Part shown: one piece after another, positions 1-11,934 of the stretch
Numbering within the stretch: position 1 is the first letter of the stretch
Layout of the letters: each line of letters opens with the position of its first letter
Assembly: GCF_914767665.1 (NCBI RefSeq)
Contig: NC_059508.1
Coordinates: 6,076,001 to 6,140,000, forward strand
DNA: 64,000 nt
DNA from: Harmonia axyridis
Lineage: Eukaryota; Arthropoda; Insecta; Coleoptera; Coccinellidae
Direction of reading: 5' to 3'
The notes under the pieces: generated by a model
Databases searched by the model: none
What the model was told of the DNA's origin: nothing
Seen by the model: only the letters and a program-made list of their open reading frames with translations
Position numbers and translations under genes: made by a program

Positions 1-231
1 TAGCCACTCAGTTTTTATATCATACAAAAAAGATTTCCACTTGTCTATTATATAAATAGCAATTGTTTCGATACACAGACTATTGGTTTTCAGTTTTCAA
101 AAATGTAATTATCTGTATATTCTTGAATTAAGTGTGGTTATTCTTTGCTAGCCCGATAGATGGCGCATCTTGGGACATAAACCAACCGTCCTACGGCAGA
201 ATCACCACGCTCCGCTAGCAAGGAGAGATCG
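1..231. other. left flank, no gene seen
   Basis: I see no coding sequence. At about 143-152 and 213-222 the motif GCTAGC occurs in inverted repeat about 60 bases apart (TTGCTAGC and GCTAGCAA). It sits exactly where the neighbouring transposase stops resembling its relative, so a small insertion or rearrangement may have cut the transposon here. The elements are too short for a firm call. Confidence 0.4.
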
Positions 232-1110
232 GGAGATCTGGGCGGCCATGCCAAAAGATTCGTATGAGTCGCTTCGAAAAAGTTTAAACTAACTCTGGCA
301 AATTGAAGTCGGGCATCATCTTGCTGAAATGTTGGATTCTCGAACCGGTTAAGGTGAGGGAGAACATATGGCTCAACCATTTCTTGAAGGTAATGCAGCG
401 CTGTCATTTACCTCGAATAAAGACTAAAGAAGACCTACTTGCATGAGCAATAGCATCATCAACATCAAACTGAGGTTCACGTCTTTCTCCCCGATGTCGT
501 CTAACCCTTCTTCGGCCATCATGTGCACCTAAGGAGAATTAGAGATTCATCAGAAAAAACGACCTGATGCCATTTGACATTTCAATGTTGACGTTCTCTG
601 CACTACTGTAATCTTTGCCGGCGATGCTCAACCATCAGAGGTAACATAAGATGGGGTCTATAATGCTGCAGTCCAAAAGACCTTATCCGGCGGTAATTCG
701 TTCGGACAGTTACAGGATGGCCTTGTTCTCCTAACCACTCATCAGCCAAAGATCGAGTTGTCGCAAATCAGTCTCTAAAGTCTTAGACGTCGATCTTGAA
801 ATTCATTTGTGCCTCTTCGACGTCCGGTGCCTACTCTTCTTCGATTTTGGGTATTATCAAATCACTCTTACAACATCTCATAACAGTAGTTGTATTTCTG
901 TTCGTACAACCCTGCCTCTCGTAGACCAATAATTCGATCTCTTTCAAATTTACTAACAAAGTAACGAAAATTGTTCACATGAGAAAACCTTCACGATTCT
1001 TTTCTCCAAATTCAATAATTTACTCCTTGCTATACTATCTATGTTTTACCCAAAAAAAAAAAATTCAAATTCAAATAGCTCCTTCTGGGTGTTGCAGTTT
1101 CTTTGGCAGT
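232..1110 (-). mobile_element. Tc1-like transposon Tc1-A, broken copy
   Basis: The - strand carries decayed Tc1-type transposase. Recognisable parts are the DDAR stretch at the second catalytic Asp, the WPPRSPDLS motif just before the third catalytic position (coding near 235-407), and the N-terminal helix-turn-helix region at about 640-900. The same parts occur in order in the + strand copy at 26381-27413, so they are one family. Coding similarity stops after SPDLS at about 232, so the C-terminus is lost. The outer end lies at 1110: the terminal bases ACTGCCAAAGAAACTGC read inward from a TA at 1111-1112. Several frame changes make it non-functional. Family assignment is confident; the inner boundary is approximate. 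Confidence 0.8.
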
Positions 1111-1112
1111 TA

Positions 1113-2614
1113 GTATATATGATAAAGATATATTATTGTGAAGGGAAATGTATTTTGATATTTACATCAAATATCTAAAATTACCTCAACTTTCAATGGT
1201 TGCATCATGCATCTTTTATAAAAAAGCCCCACATGCACAAAGCCATAAATTGCCCAAATTCATTTAATGTTTTCCTTCAAATATTATCCTTGGTAGAATC
1301 ATCCACAATTGGTTTACATGTGGGAGGTCGACTACTTGCAGAAATTCATTCTTTTGTCATTTTACAGAAAGCATTGCTTATTGTTGCTCATTATTCATTA
1401 TAGGAAATACTATACATTTAGCCTAATACGTCTGATCAGAGCATAATGCACTCTATTTTTATTTCAACAAAAGTTCTATCCCTAATGGACAAAATCGTAT
1501 ATTAACTTTCATAAATAACATTCTATATAAAATTTCGTTTATGAGACTTTTCAGCCTTTATGACTTAGAAGAATTAGATCAATCTTCGTGATACCGACTC
1601 GTGATTATAAATGATTCGAATTGAAATATGATTCCTTATTGAGTACTCGTCAATCAGATCTGATCTAAAATATATCTTGCAATAATATGATAATACTACT
1701 AGGAAATAAAGGCATGTAAAAGTAATTCAGGAATTGGATAAATCTGCAGGATGTATCTGAAAAAGAGTGCAAACTTCTCTTTGAAGTATAGTAGAGCAAA
1801 AAACCACAACGGACAGACCATTGTTATTTTATAAAAGCTGAAAGTAACCACAACACAACCTAAATTCTATCGTCGCTTATCGTCTTTACCTGTGTAGCGG
1901 ACATGCACAGAAAAACTTTCAGCTTTTATAAAATATCGAAGGTCTAGCCAGCGTGGGATCTTGGGCTATAGAATATCATACGATTTGGGAATAAATTTTG
2001 TTCAGGCATATTTCTTCAATTAGATACCATATCGAATGAATTTTAGGGGTGCTTCCTATAAAATTTTCTTTAAAAAATACGCTTAGTTACTACGGAGATC
2101 AAGTTTGGTCGATGTGCAAAAAATCACTTTGAATACAGATTTTCGAAAATCTGCCCTGCATCATATTTGATCCATGTAACATTCATCCTGAATAAAGTTT
2201 GTATAGAAATATACATATGATTGATCTACCCTTTGCAAACAGGCTAATCCAAAAGCCTGATTTATATCCTTTCATTCGGGAATTTCGAATATGCGAATCA
2301 ATTCGGTGCAAATACAAAGTTACCTACATCGTTGAATCCTAAGCCTGAATTTAGTATAAATAATAATCGTAATGAAAAGTTTCAAAATGTATTGAATTGA
2401 CGCATACGTAAAATTATTCCGAAAATATTATAACTGAAAATGTGTATAATCATCCGGAATTGAGGATGTCTTTACATTAAAATCAATTTCTCAATTGCAT
2501 CTAATTGCCTGTTCCTGAAAAGAAGCGTTCGACTGTTTGAAATAATAATAGTATTAGTCGTCATTGAATGAAAAAATAATTTGAAACTTTAAATTGCAAT
2601 TTTTCAGTTCATCT
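1113..2614. other. AT-rich non-coding, one small hairpin
   Basis: No convincing exon. The short frames at 1200-1403 lack conserved motifs. The only structure I see is the 109-bp hairpin element annotated separately at 1826-1934. Confidence 0.5.
1826..1934. repeat. small hairpin (MITE-like), 20-bp perfect arms
   Basis: The arms 1826-1845 and 1915-1934 are perfect reverse complements (ATTTTATAAAAGCTGAAAGT and its complement) around a 69-base middle. This is the layout of a tiny miniature inverted-repeat element. No target duplication is clear. Confidence 0.6.
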
Positions 2615-3692
2615 TTCAAAGCAATCCACGAATCCAATTTTTCACTTCTTCATAAGATCATAAGTATTGGTCAGCCAGGCCGTGTGCCATTGATCGAAAC
2701 AAGTGATAGTCCAAGAAACTAACCGTCTGAAGAATACGGTGGGTGGAGTAGGACATCCTATTTTAATGTTTCCAAGTATGTCTTGACCACTTTCGCAACA
2801 TGGGGTTGAGCATTGTCATGCTGTAAAATCACTTTATCTTGTATCTCGTTGTATTGCGGTCGTTTCTCCTTCAAAACTCGCTCAAACGCATTGATTGCGT
2901 TCGATAACGATCGCCTGTCATTGTTTCAGTCGGTTTCAACAACTCATAATACACTACGCCCAGCTGGTTCCCCGAATACTGGGCATGACCTTGGAACCGT
3001 GAATATTCGGTTTGGCCGTCGACGTGAAAGCATGACCGGGATATCCCCATGATTTTCTGCGCTTGGGATTATCGTAATAAACCCATTTTTCGTCTCCATT
3101 CACAATGCGATGCAGAAATCCTTTTCGTCTTTGCCTTGCAAGCAGCTGTTCATAAGTAAATAAACGCCGTTCTCTCAGCTTCAACTCGAACCATACCCAA
3201 TTTTCTTGTTTCTATATCATTCTCATGATTTTCAGGCGTTTTGAAATGGCTTGTTGCGCCACTCCCAATGATCCTGCTAATTCTTGTTGCGTTTGACAGC
3301 ATTCTTGATCATGTAATGCCTCCAATTCTGCATCTTCGATAACCTCCTCTCTTCCACCGTCAAAATAACCATTCTTGAAGGGTTGAAACCACTCTCGGTG
3401 CGTTCTTTCACTAATAGCGTCCTCACCATTGGTATTTGAGAGCCTCAACCGCAGATTGCTTCATAATAAAACAGAAAATTAAACCCCCTGAAATGACGAG
3501 AATTTGGCTCGTAAGCTGACATGTAATCAAGAATAACTTCATGATGCAGACAGAAATCGACTAATATTTCGATGGCGTTATGTTTACAAATACCCAATCT
3601 TATATGTAGGCTTCTACGATATATTTATTTCGACTACCACTTACCGCTACAGCCATCTTATGCTAACCGCGGAAGCAAAGTTGTACACCTAA
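2615..3692 (-). mobile_element. mariner Mar-A, copy 1, broken
   Basis: Mariner transposase remnant on the - strand. The N-terminal DNA-binding part lies at 3212-3448 (residues such as REWFQPFKNGYFD) and the first catalytic block at 2954-3184 contains GDEKWVYYDNPKRRKSWG, where D of GDEKW is the first catalytic Asp of mariner. The second catalytic Asp is visible near 2800-2820 but the frame is broken. The 5' terminal repeat (TTAGGTGTACAACTTTGC read on -) ends at 3692 beside TA. The 3' terminal repeat is missing: similarity fades near 2615, about 170 bp before where it should be. Cut-and-paste transposase of the IS630/Tc1/mariner superfamily, dead here. Confidence 0.85.
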
Positions 3693-3694
3693 TA

Positions 3695-4391
3695 TATTCG
3701 AGAAAGGTACGTTCATCGATATGTGTTTTCATAATTTTTGGTTCAATAAAACACTAAAAATTTTCCACAGTAGTTCAACAGTGACACAAGTCACTCAATG
3801 AATCTCGGGCTGACGCATAGATGGGACCACCATATTCGATTCTACTTATTACGAAACTCGACCTGATAATTTTTCTTGATCGATCCGAAAAGTTCATGAT
3901 TAAAAATAATAAACCCAAATGATAATCGTAAAACCTTCCAAGCGTAACTCATTTTAATGGACACACCGTATAATTCTCGATAAGAATGAATGAATTTCTG
4001 CCTCTCCTCCACTTATCTATAATTCCGTCAATTTCTGGCGCGAGAAAATTGAAATATTTTTTGCCAGATGCTGCTCGAAATAAAAAACGGATCTTTTCGA
4101 TTTGGGGGAGATCAAGTGCCAGTCAGTCTGTGTGCATCAGAAATTAATTCCACAATACGGAATCCAGTATTTAAATCAGCTCAGCAAGTGGTCGGAACTT
4201 AATGACGTAAAGCCTCTTTGAAAACTTTGATTAAGAAATCGCAAAATTCCATATTTGTCGGACAGCTCTGAGAACTTAATAAAAAAAGATGGTAGGATTG
4301 AGCGTATCTCCTCGAAATCAGAAGGAGAAGGGAGAGTATTTTTTTACTTGAAAATACAGTTCTACCTCTTCCGTAATTAGAGTTTGCATAC
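3695..4391. other. non-coding spacer
   Basis: AT-rich sequence between two same-orientation mariner copies. No exon, RNA gene or repeat that I can support. Confidence 0.5.
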
Positions 4392-5605
4392 ATAGGCGTA
4401 CCACGTTGCTTCCGCGGTTTTTTCAGAAATTTGATGCTTTATTGTGAAAAATGGGTTATACATTTATGATTCAAAGTATTGTCCATCGCTGGCCACTATT
4501 TTCTCCCTTCTTTCGGCCAGCGTACGAATCCCTCGTTGAAAAAACTGGTCATTTATGAAGCGCTCCACGAATCGATCCAATTTTTCACTTCTTCATAAGA
4601 CCGGAAGTGCTGGTCATCCAGGCCATTTGCCATTGATCGAAACAAGTGATACTCCGAGAGAGCAACGTCTGGAGAAGGGTCGGGTAGGACTTCCCATTTC
4701 AACGGTTCTAAGTATGCCTTGACCACTTTCGCAACATGAGGTTGAGCATTGTCATGCTATAAAATCACTTTATTATGTCTCTCGTTGTATTGCGACCTTT
4801 TGTCTTTCAATGCTTGGCTCAAACACATTAATTGCGTTCGATAACGATCGCCTGTGATTGTTTCAGTTGGTTTCAACAACTAATAATACACTACGCCGAG
4901 CTGGTCCCACCAAATACTGAGCATGACCTTTGAACCGTGAATATTCGGTTTAACCGTCGTCGTGGAAGCATGGCCGGGATATACCCATGATTTTCTGCTC
5001 TTGGGATTATCGAAATGAACTCATTTTTCGTCTCCAGTCACAATACGATGCAGAAATCCCTTCCGTATTCGCCTTGCAAGCAGCTATTCACATGTAAACG
5101 GTTCAACATTTTTCGGCTTAACTCGTACGGCATCCAATTTCCTTGTTTCTGGATCATTTCCATGACTTTCAGGCATTATAAATGGCTTATCGCGTCACTC
5201 CCAATGATTCTGCTATGCTTGTTGCGTTGACACGAGTCTTGATCAAGTAATGCCCCCAATTCTGCAACTTCGAAAACTTTCTCTTGTCCACCGCTGGACT
5301 TCGACATCAAAATCACCAATCTTAAAGCGTTGAAACCACTCTTGGCACTTTCTTTCTTTTCGGAGAGCATCCGATGAGCCTCAGTCTCATATTTCTTTAT
5401 TTCAACGCAGAAAATTAAAAGCTCCCAGAAATGACGATAATAAGGCTCGTAGGCTGACATGTTTGATCGAGATTAATTTTATGATGCGGACACAAATCAA
5501 CTAATATTTCGATGGCGTTATATTTACAAATACCTAAGATTATTGTTTGACATCTACGATCTAATTGTTTCGACTATCACTTTCCGCTACAGCCATCTAT
5601 TTCCA
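4392..5605 (-). mobile_element. mariner Mar-A, copy 2, broken
   Basis: Second, longer Mar-A copy in the same orientation as copy 1. It retains the 3' terminal repeat (near 4396-4420: CCACGTTGCTTCCGCGG), which the first copy lost, the C-terminal coding region (4440-4700), the catalytic blocks (4740-5040) and the N-terminal part (5176-5460). The first catalytic region has decayed and many stops interrupt every frame. The 5' end resembles the family to about 5605 but lacks the terminal bases. It gives the best view of the full family length, about 1.25 kb. Confidence 0.82.
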
Positions 5606-6822
5606 CCAATAAAGCATTCGAGAATATTCCCTGAAGTTTACGCATTTTTTTTTTGTTTAAAAGGTATAGGATCTAAAAATCGTATGAAATAAGTTTGATT
5701 GTAAATTGAGGTACGATTGAAAAACCTTTCAATTTTCAAAGTGATATTAAACAAAGATTATGAATCAGTCAGTTTATTCTAAACTGCCATAGCAAGGTTT
5801 CTTTCAAAATTTCAAAGAATCGATCAATTTCCGCACAGAATCGAAATCGATCTGCACTGAAGAACCTAGATATATTGTTCACCCTGATAAAAGGAAATGT
5901 CAAATATAAATTTTTTCAAAACTTGAAGTGATAAAATTGAAGATATATTGCTACGATATTACCCACAATGTTCTCACGAATTTTTGAACTCTTCCATCCT
6001 AATACATTACATATATTGAATGTCACTGCTATTTAATTATTAGATTGTACAATATTGAAATAATTTTTTTTTTGAGTACACAAAAAAATGATGAAAAGTA
6101 ACTCACAAATGTCATTTATTGAACTCAGCTCTCATTTCAATATCAATAATAAGAATTTCATTATACAATAACTTTTTCAGGATATTCTCAACCACACTTC
6201 CACTCTACAACATAGTCTCTCCACTTCGAAAGCAATGAGGATCGATAAAAAATATATATCATTTTTGGAATACCTAACTACCTAAGTATACTGCTTATCC
6301 TTGTTCTTCGACAGCAACGCCACTGCTTCTCATAACACGATTATTCTCGCGAAAATCCTAAAAACTTTAAATGAAAATGTTTCAAGCTCGAAAAATGGGT
6401 CGGAATGAAAACAAACAGAGAAAATGTGAAAAACCGTCGGAGTTTGTGTATGGTGGGATGACCATTTTGAAGGTGTCGAGGAAATCGAAATGTTCAGCGA
6501 TTGAATCGAACATGAGATGAATGAGAGAGTAATTCTGTGAGAGACAATGAATCTCGCTAACAGCAATTTGTGTTTCCATCATGAAGCGTGTATTTATCCG
6601 AAACTACAACAACCTTTTTGACGCACCGCTTCAAAATATCCATTTGTATTTGGCAGAATTGAATTCGATCAAATGATCCTTTGAAAGTTAAAGTTTGTAC
6701 CACTCTATCATCTATGAAAATTAATAGAGTGGAATTGGTCTCAGTGGCGGTTCGTTAGGGCGTTTCCTACCGACTTGGTAAAACTAAAACTATTTATTTT
6801 CTTTCTTTTCTTTATTGTACTA
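5606..6822. other. non-coding spacer
   Basis: AT-rich, several homopolymer T runs. Short frames on both strands at 6330-6582 overlap each other and lack domain motifs, so I do not call them genes. Confidence 0.5.
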
Positions 6823-6975
6823 GCTGACAGAGAAACTGCAACATTCAGAAAGAGCTGTTTGAATTTTTAATTTTTTTTTGGTAAAATATAGATAGTATAG
6901 CGAGAAGTGAATGATTGAATTTGGAGAAAAAAGGTTTATTCATATAAACAATTTTCACTTATAATGTTCGAACCA
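6823..6975 (+). mobile_element. solo 5' end of Tc1-A
   Basis: About 150 bp matching the left end of Tc1-A: terminal bases GCTGACAGAGAAACTGCAAC after TA at 6821-6822, then the subterminal block GATAGTATAGCGAGAAG and the T-rich stretch before the start codon. Similarity stops before the transposase. It complements the damaged left end of the 26-kb copy and shows what the intact terminus looked like. Confidence 0.75.
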
Positions 6976-7135
6976 CCCTATATATTTAGTACGTTTAACC
7001 TCTGCAACAGCAACTCCAGACAGACATAGAATTTGATTTTTTTTATCATACATTTATATACATCAAAATTCCTTGAATTTGAAAGGAAATCCGAACAAAG
7101 GGAGCAAGGTATTTCTCGAATTTGAATGGTACTAC

Positions 7136-7849
7136 TGTAGGATCCAATTATTGTTCCCTGTAAATAATTGAGATGGTCAACAGGATGCTTGGAGACCTAT
7201 TAGTTTCTTCAAGCGTCGTTACAGGGAACGAATTGCTTCTTGTTAAAAGGTCAAAGGAAGTATTAAGATGTCGAAGACATGTCGGGTCGATTACTCGATT
7301 GTAAATCTTAGGAGATTTACTGGGGTTAGGAAAGATCGAAAACGAGACGGTTGTACCAGATGTGTCACATCTGTGTAACAGGTTCTAGTCCTTCGAGAAT
7401 ATTTGATTTCCAGGAATCCGCGAAGAGCTTTGAAGGCGGTACGGCAAAACTCTTATTGGACATGGGGTGGTACTTGGTACTTTCCCCCGATATCGGAGTG
7501 GTACTAAGAGTTCCAGCCGGTATACAGTTCAAGTTAAGGCTAAGTTCGGTCGGTCAAGACTTAAGACGTACGACGTAAGACGGTTCGCGGACTAGAATAA
7601 GACGAGTCCGAACGAGTTAAAGACGAGACGACCGAAACTAGAATTAAAGATGAAGACGTGATATTCGAAGACACTTCGAGTAATTAACACTTGAGTTTAA
7701 GACGAAATTCAGTAGCGTATCTACTGTGTTTGTACTGAAGTGTGGCTTTGTAAATATGTGTATATAATTGAAAAGAGTTTAATTATTACAAACCCGAACA
7801 AAGTCACGGAGAAAAAGATGAAAGGCTAGGTAATCGAATCATACCTACA
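7136..7849 (+). mobile_element. solo LTR (LTR-A), 714 bp with 4-bp target duplication
   Basis: Begins TGTAGGATCC and ends CATACCTACA, so the ends are the expected TG...CA and form a short inverted repeat (TGTAGG/CCTACA). The identical four bases CTAC flank it at 7132-7135 and 7850-7853. The interior recurs at 29508-30367 and from 52552. The second half is rich in AGACG and CGACG words. No gag/pol sequence adjoins it, so it is a solo LTR left by recombination of a Gypsy-like or similar LTR retrotransposon; the superfamily is inferred from the 4-bp duplication only. Confidence 0.9.
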
Positions 7850-7853
7850 CTAC

Positions 7854-8423
7854 TAACATTTGAAATAAAACATACTATGTGAGAACGTATCTTTTCCAAA
7901 AAATCAATTTAAAATGAATGAAGACACAGAAACTGATCCTTTTGATATTCCCTATGATGAGAAAAATGTTACCAATAGACTTTCTCGATTCGAATGTATT
8001 TTGAATTGTGGTTGGAAACCTGGTAGCGCTTTCCAATAATAACGCGTCATCAATTGATCTGCAATCAATTCAATCCAATTTATGGTCACTTCAACTGGAA
8101 ATATATGTACTCTGGGGTTTTCTCGCGAATTTTATTTTCGATATGGAATAAATTATTTCACAAATACGGACGAATATGAGAATAGAAAAATCAGAATTTA
8201 AATTGACCTCATATAGCATCCATCAAATTATTTCGTAATACGAAATTCTTGTTTTCATAATAATCAAATATCTGATCTATTAGCGCAAACAATATATGTA
8301 TTTGCATATAACACGCAGAAATATAGATTGGATACACAGAGAATCCAATTATTTTTTTTTCCACGATTGGTAATATTTGCTTATTATACTTGCTATTATT
8401 GTTCTGAGTAATGGTGTTACATG
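7854..8423. other. non-coding spacer
   Basis: Nothing recognised. The reading frame at 8209-8445 (-) is low-complexity and overlaps the start of a retrotransposon remnant on the other strand. Confidence 0.5.
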
Positions 8424-8950
8424 AAATTAAAAGGAGCAACATCAATTAAATACTTGGGAGTGAAAATGGATCAAAATTCAAAATTTAAATAACATATCGA
8501 GTATATTGCGGAGAAGATGGCATGAAAAATTCAGTTCTCAATAGAATTAATAAGAAAATAGATATGAAGCCAGATCGTTGTTATTTAGGGCAATAGTTTC
8601 ACCTCATTTGGACTTTTGCGCGTCATTATTTTCAGCTTGAAATCGAATAGCATAGGTAAGCTGCAGAAAATATTGAATCAGGGTATGAGAATGGTCTTGA
8701 GGTGTAATAGAAGAACTACAATTAGATTGATGTTAGAAGCATTGAATTTGATGAATGTAAGGCAAACCATCAAATTCAGAACATTATAAATGACATATAA
8801 GATTGAACATAAAATGCTGCCAAATTCTTTGTCTGAAAATATTAAGTATATTCCTGAAGTGCATGAGTATAATACAAGAATAGAGAGAATAAAGGGTGTT
8901 ATTATTATTATCAACTCAAAAACCCGTAGCGACAAAATGAAATAAAAATC
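8424..8950 (+). pseudogene. non-LTR retrotransposon reverse transcriptase C-terminus, decayed
   Basis: Reading + with frame changes gives the usual tail of a non-LTR reverse transcriptase: IKYLGVKMD (the YLG motif after the palm domain), then SPHLDFCASLLF, then LQKILNQGMRMVL, then a region ending in a tract like NIKYIPEVHEYNTR. That order is typical of the C-terminal thumb region of CR1/Jockey-like elements. At least four stops or frameshifts interrupt it. No poly-A or simple-repeat tail is obvious. It is a dead 5'-truncated copy. Confidence 0.75.
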
Positions 8951-9403
8951 CATGGAAGGTATATTCAATTTATTCGCAGACCGGAGAAATATAACGAAAA
9001 ATATCTTTATCCCTCGCGTCCTTTAATTTCAACCGATTCCACTACAAGGCTCACCGATTGGATGAATGTTATCTCGACTGAAAAAAATACGGAATTTATC
9101 TCTTCAAGAACTGACCCCATAGGGATTGGAATAAGGCCCTTTCGGCTTCGTAGGAGGCTATACATGGGATATACGTACTAGGGGAAAGCTAAACGAGAGA
9201 TTTTACCCTTGAAAATTCCTTGCTTAGGTGTGGAAATATCTCCATCGCATCGGCATTTCTACTGTGACAGGATTCTGTATTGAAGTTGCTAAATGGCGAA
9301 TGCGTCGGTCCGTGTAAACTATGAAAAACTCAGATTTATTAGGTTATCTCAAAACCGTTCAATGATGAATTTCAATTGAATGTGATAATGAATGCTTTGT
9401 ATA
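8951..9403. other. non-coding spacer
   Basis: No gene recognised. The word GGCGAATGCG near 9293 recurs inverted at about 13150, 58830 and 63490. Confidence 0.45.
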
Positions 9404-9837
9404 CCGGGTGTAACAGGATCATGGAACACCTCCTGTATCTCCATTAGTTTTGAAGGTAATTGATTGAAATTTGGGATATCCCATATAAATAATAAGCCAC
9501 ACTTTTTGATCTACAAATGACTTTTTTTTCACTGAACTGAAACAACTAATTAGATTATTTTGACGTTTGAAATGTCACTTATGTGGCAACATTGGATTCA
9601 GAAAATTATGAAGATTTCAACAATGTAATAATATACAGGGTATTTCATTTAAAAATCGAAAGTTGGATTCACTTCCGGCGAAACAGGAAGAGAAAAAAAA
9701 ACCATTTGTAGATCAAAAAGTGTCACTTATTATGTATGTGGGATATCCCAAATTTCAATCTATTACCTTCAAAACTAACGGAGATAAGTGGGGTGTACCA
9801 TTTACCGAAAAATTTACCGAAATCCTGTTACACCCGG
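9404..9837. mobile_element. TA-flanked foldback MITE (CCGGGTG ends)
   Basis: A 434-bp element beginning CCGGGTGTAACAGGAT and ending with the near-complement ATCCTGTTACACCCGG, flanked by TA on both sides. The arms extend about 120 bp (left 9404-9525, right about 9700-9837) and share GGGATATCCCA. No coding capacity. The overlapping open frames at 9663-9963 are read-through of the right arm. Confidence 0.82.
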
Positions 9838-10088
9838 TATACACCAGGCATTCGTATATATATACAAGAGGTCCCAGGAGTAACTGTACATACTCTTACC
9901 AGAGGAAGAGTAGGACTAGGTGACTACGGATTGACTGCAAAAAATAAGTTCTACCTATCCTAAGAAAGCTACAGGGGAGTTTGCATATTCAAGGAAATAA
10001 TGAAACCATCATCAGAACCAAACTCATCGGCGGAATTTATTGAATTTTGGGATGTAATTGACACATGCCGAGGTCGAGTCAGAGACAT

Positions 10089-10329
10089 ATTGATTTTTTC
10101 AATATTTCAGGGCCGGACTCATTATTTCTCATTCAAAGTGTTCAGGCTAAAAATATCACTTTGTATTTTGAATTTGAAATCATTGTTCATATTTTCAAAA
10201 GGACATGAATTCATTAAAATTAATAAAACATTAATTTTTTCAATATTCCAGAACCGGAAAGAGAAATTTTTTGCCTGAACACTTCAAATGATAAATAATG
10301 AGTCCAGTACTGGCATATTGAAAAAATTA
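10089..10329. repeat. internal inverted repeat inside the RpS23-carrying element
   Basis: The block around TTCAATATTTCAGGGCCGG with the following GTGTTCAGGC (10089-10148) recurs reversed at 10272-10329 (GCCTGAACAC ... TTGAAAAAA). The left arm of the large element is therefore itself partly duplicated head to head. Confidence 0.7.
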
Positions 10330-10727
10330 TTTCAGGCTCTTTACTTTAGAATTCTGTATGTGAATAAATGTACGCTGTGAGACCACTCATTGTGAATTTT
10401 CACTTTTTGTGTTTGATTTTGAACGGTGCTAGATAAAATTGGGTTTTGAACCATTGGAAAACTAATTTGATTGGTCTCACGCTCTGATATTATGATCCCT
10501 ACAGTTATGTTATTTATATATTTTTTCCAAGTCCTTCTTTGTATATATTTTTACGTCGCATAGAATGTTCACTTGTGAATGGTATTTTTTATCCAATCAC
10601 AGTAAACCTTCGTTGCGATGTGAAAATTACTATCTTCAAAACTTAGTGAATGTATTTATTGTCATGTTGATAATGCATTTTTTGCAAGAATTTTTTATTT
10701 TAACTGATTTGAACATTTATTTTACAG

Positions 10728-10925
10728 TGGTGTTAAAGCTAAGCAATCTAATGCTGCCATCCGAAAATGTGTTAGGGTACAATTAATCAAAAACGAAAAA
10801 CAATTACAGCTTTCATACCTAGGGATGGTTGTTTAAATCACATAGAAGAAAATGACGAAGTATTAGTTGCTGGTAAGAAAGGCCATGCTGTAGGAGATAT
10901 TCCTGGAGTAAGATTTAAGGTTTAA
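10728..10925 (+). pseudogene. RpS23: ribosomal protein S23 (uS12) exon fragment, dead, with its intron boundary
   Basis: The translation matches the C-terminal half of eukaryotic ribosomal protein S23, a small-subunit decoding-centre protein: GVKAKQSNAAIRKCVRVQLI, then (after a -1 frameshift near 10795) TAFIPRDGCLNHIEENDEV, then KGHAVGDIPGVRFKV. Three deleted or altered codons lie in the FGRKG region, and a stop replaces the second Val of KVVKVANV. The fragment begins right after TTTATTTTACAG, a polypyrimidine-AG splice acceptor, and the first base T completes a split codon as expected for KV|GV. It therefore looks copied from genomic DNA with an intron, not from spliced mRNA. The roughly 160 bp upstream may be donor intron. 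It sits inside the foldback element 9865-11934 and lacks the N-terminal half, so it is not a working gene. Identity is confident; the DNA-level capture is inference. Confidence 0.9.
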
Positions 10926-11123
10926 TACTAAGATTTCTGACGGTCACTTGGCAACTTAGATTCATCTTGACTTCTTACAAAATATTTGACCCGGCATGCT
11001 TCAAGGCATTTTCTTATCACAAGAATATATTTTCAACATGATGAGCTAGTCCTTTTCGGTTTGGAAGTGATAAATTACCTTGATAATACAAATAGGTTGA
11101 TAGGTTGAGGAAGACCCTTTTTA

Positions 11124-11222
11124 TGGTCTTCTCGATTTCCAGGTCTTAACCAACTTGATAATTCCTTATGGGGAGAATTGAAGGATATGGTTGATGCTGA
11201 ATACATCCAGTCAAGGGACTAG
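11124..11222 (+). pseudogene. DDE transposase fragment near the third catalytic Asp
   Basis: A 32-residue frame beginning WSSRFPGLNQLDNSLWGELK and ending in a stop resembles the WPPRSPDLNPLDFFLWG block of mariner-like transposases, where the Asp of PLD is the third catalytic residue; here it is QLD. No other catalytic block is visible nearby. It lies between the arms of the foldback element, so it probably belongs to the element's ancestor. Confidence 0.7.
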
Positions 11223-11934
11223 TTGAATTAAATAATTAACCGTTGTGATATATCAAGAAATAAGCGAATGATTTTCGATTCGAACAAGTCTGCAAATAAC
11301 TATTTTTGAATTCCAATCCAAGGAATTCTAATAATTCTTTTGTATTTTTATGACTTATTACTGAAATTGAATATTTTTTATTTTTTGTTCTTGCATCATT
11401 AAATGCGTTCAATGAAGCTCTCGACCTTCTAAATGATTTTTCAGGAAGAATTTCACTTTTCATGTTCAATCACGAGATGTCTGAGTCCTGTTTATGTGAA
11501 TGAATCAAATTTTTCGAACTTTGCCAAATTCAAAACTTTATAAAGAAAGAATGTTAGATGTAATAACTTCGAGTGATACTGCGTATTGAAGCTGAAATTA
11601 TGTTCTTTTGAAAATATTAACAATGATTCCAAATTCAAAATACAAAGTGATATTTTTAGCCTGAACACTTTGAATGAGAAATAATGAGTCCGGTCCTGAA
11701 ATATTAAAAAAATCAATATGTCTCTGACTCGACTTCGGCATGTGTCAATTACATCCCAAAATTCAATAAATTCCGCCCATGAGTTTGGTTCTGATGATGG
11801 TTTCATTATTTCCATGAATATGCAAACTCACCCTGTAGCTTTCTTAGGAAAGGCAAAAATTAATTTTTTGCAGTCAATCCGTACTCAACTAGTCCTACTC
11901 ATCCTCTGTTAAGAGTATGTACAGTTAATCCCGG

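Larger units (their letters stand above)
9865..11934 (+). mobile_element. 2.07-kb foldback element carrying an RpS23 exon
   Basis: Two inverted arms of about 340 bp, 9865-10205 and 11590-11934, share long stretches including TAACTGTACATACTCTTA and the region around TTTGCATATTC. The outer edges are TA|C...G|TA (right edge TTAATCCCGG|TATA). Between the arms lie an S23 ribosomal protein exon fragment (10728-10925), a transposase fragment (11124-11222) and an internal hairpin (10089-10148 with 10272-10329). The transposase piece and the TA edges tie it to the mariner-like group. The outer few bases of the left arm have diverged, so that edge is uncertain by about 10 bp. Confidence 0.78.

Noticed and set aside
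9663..9963. Two overlapping frames of 75-86 codons
   Set aside because: They lie in the right arm of one MITE and the left arm of the next foldback.
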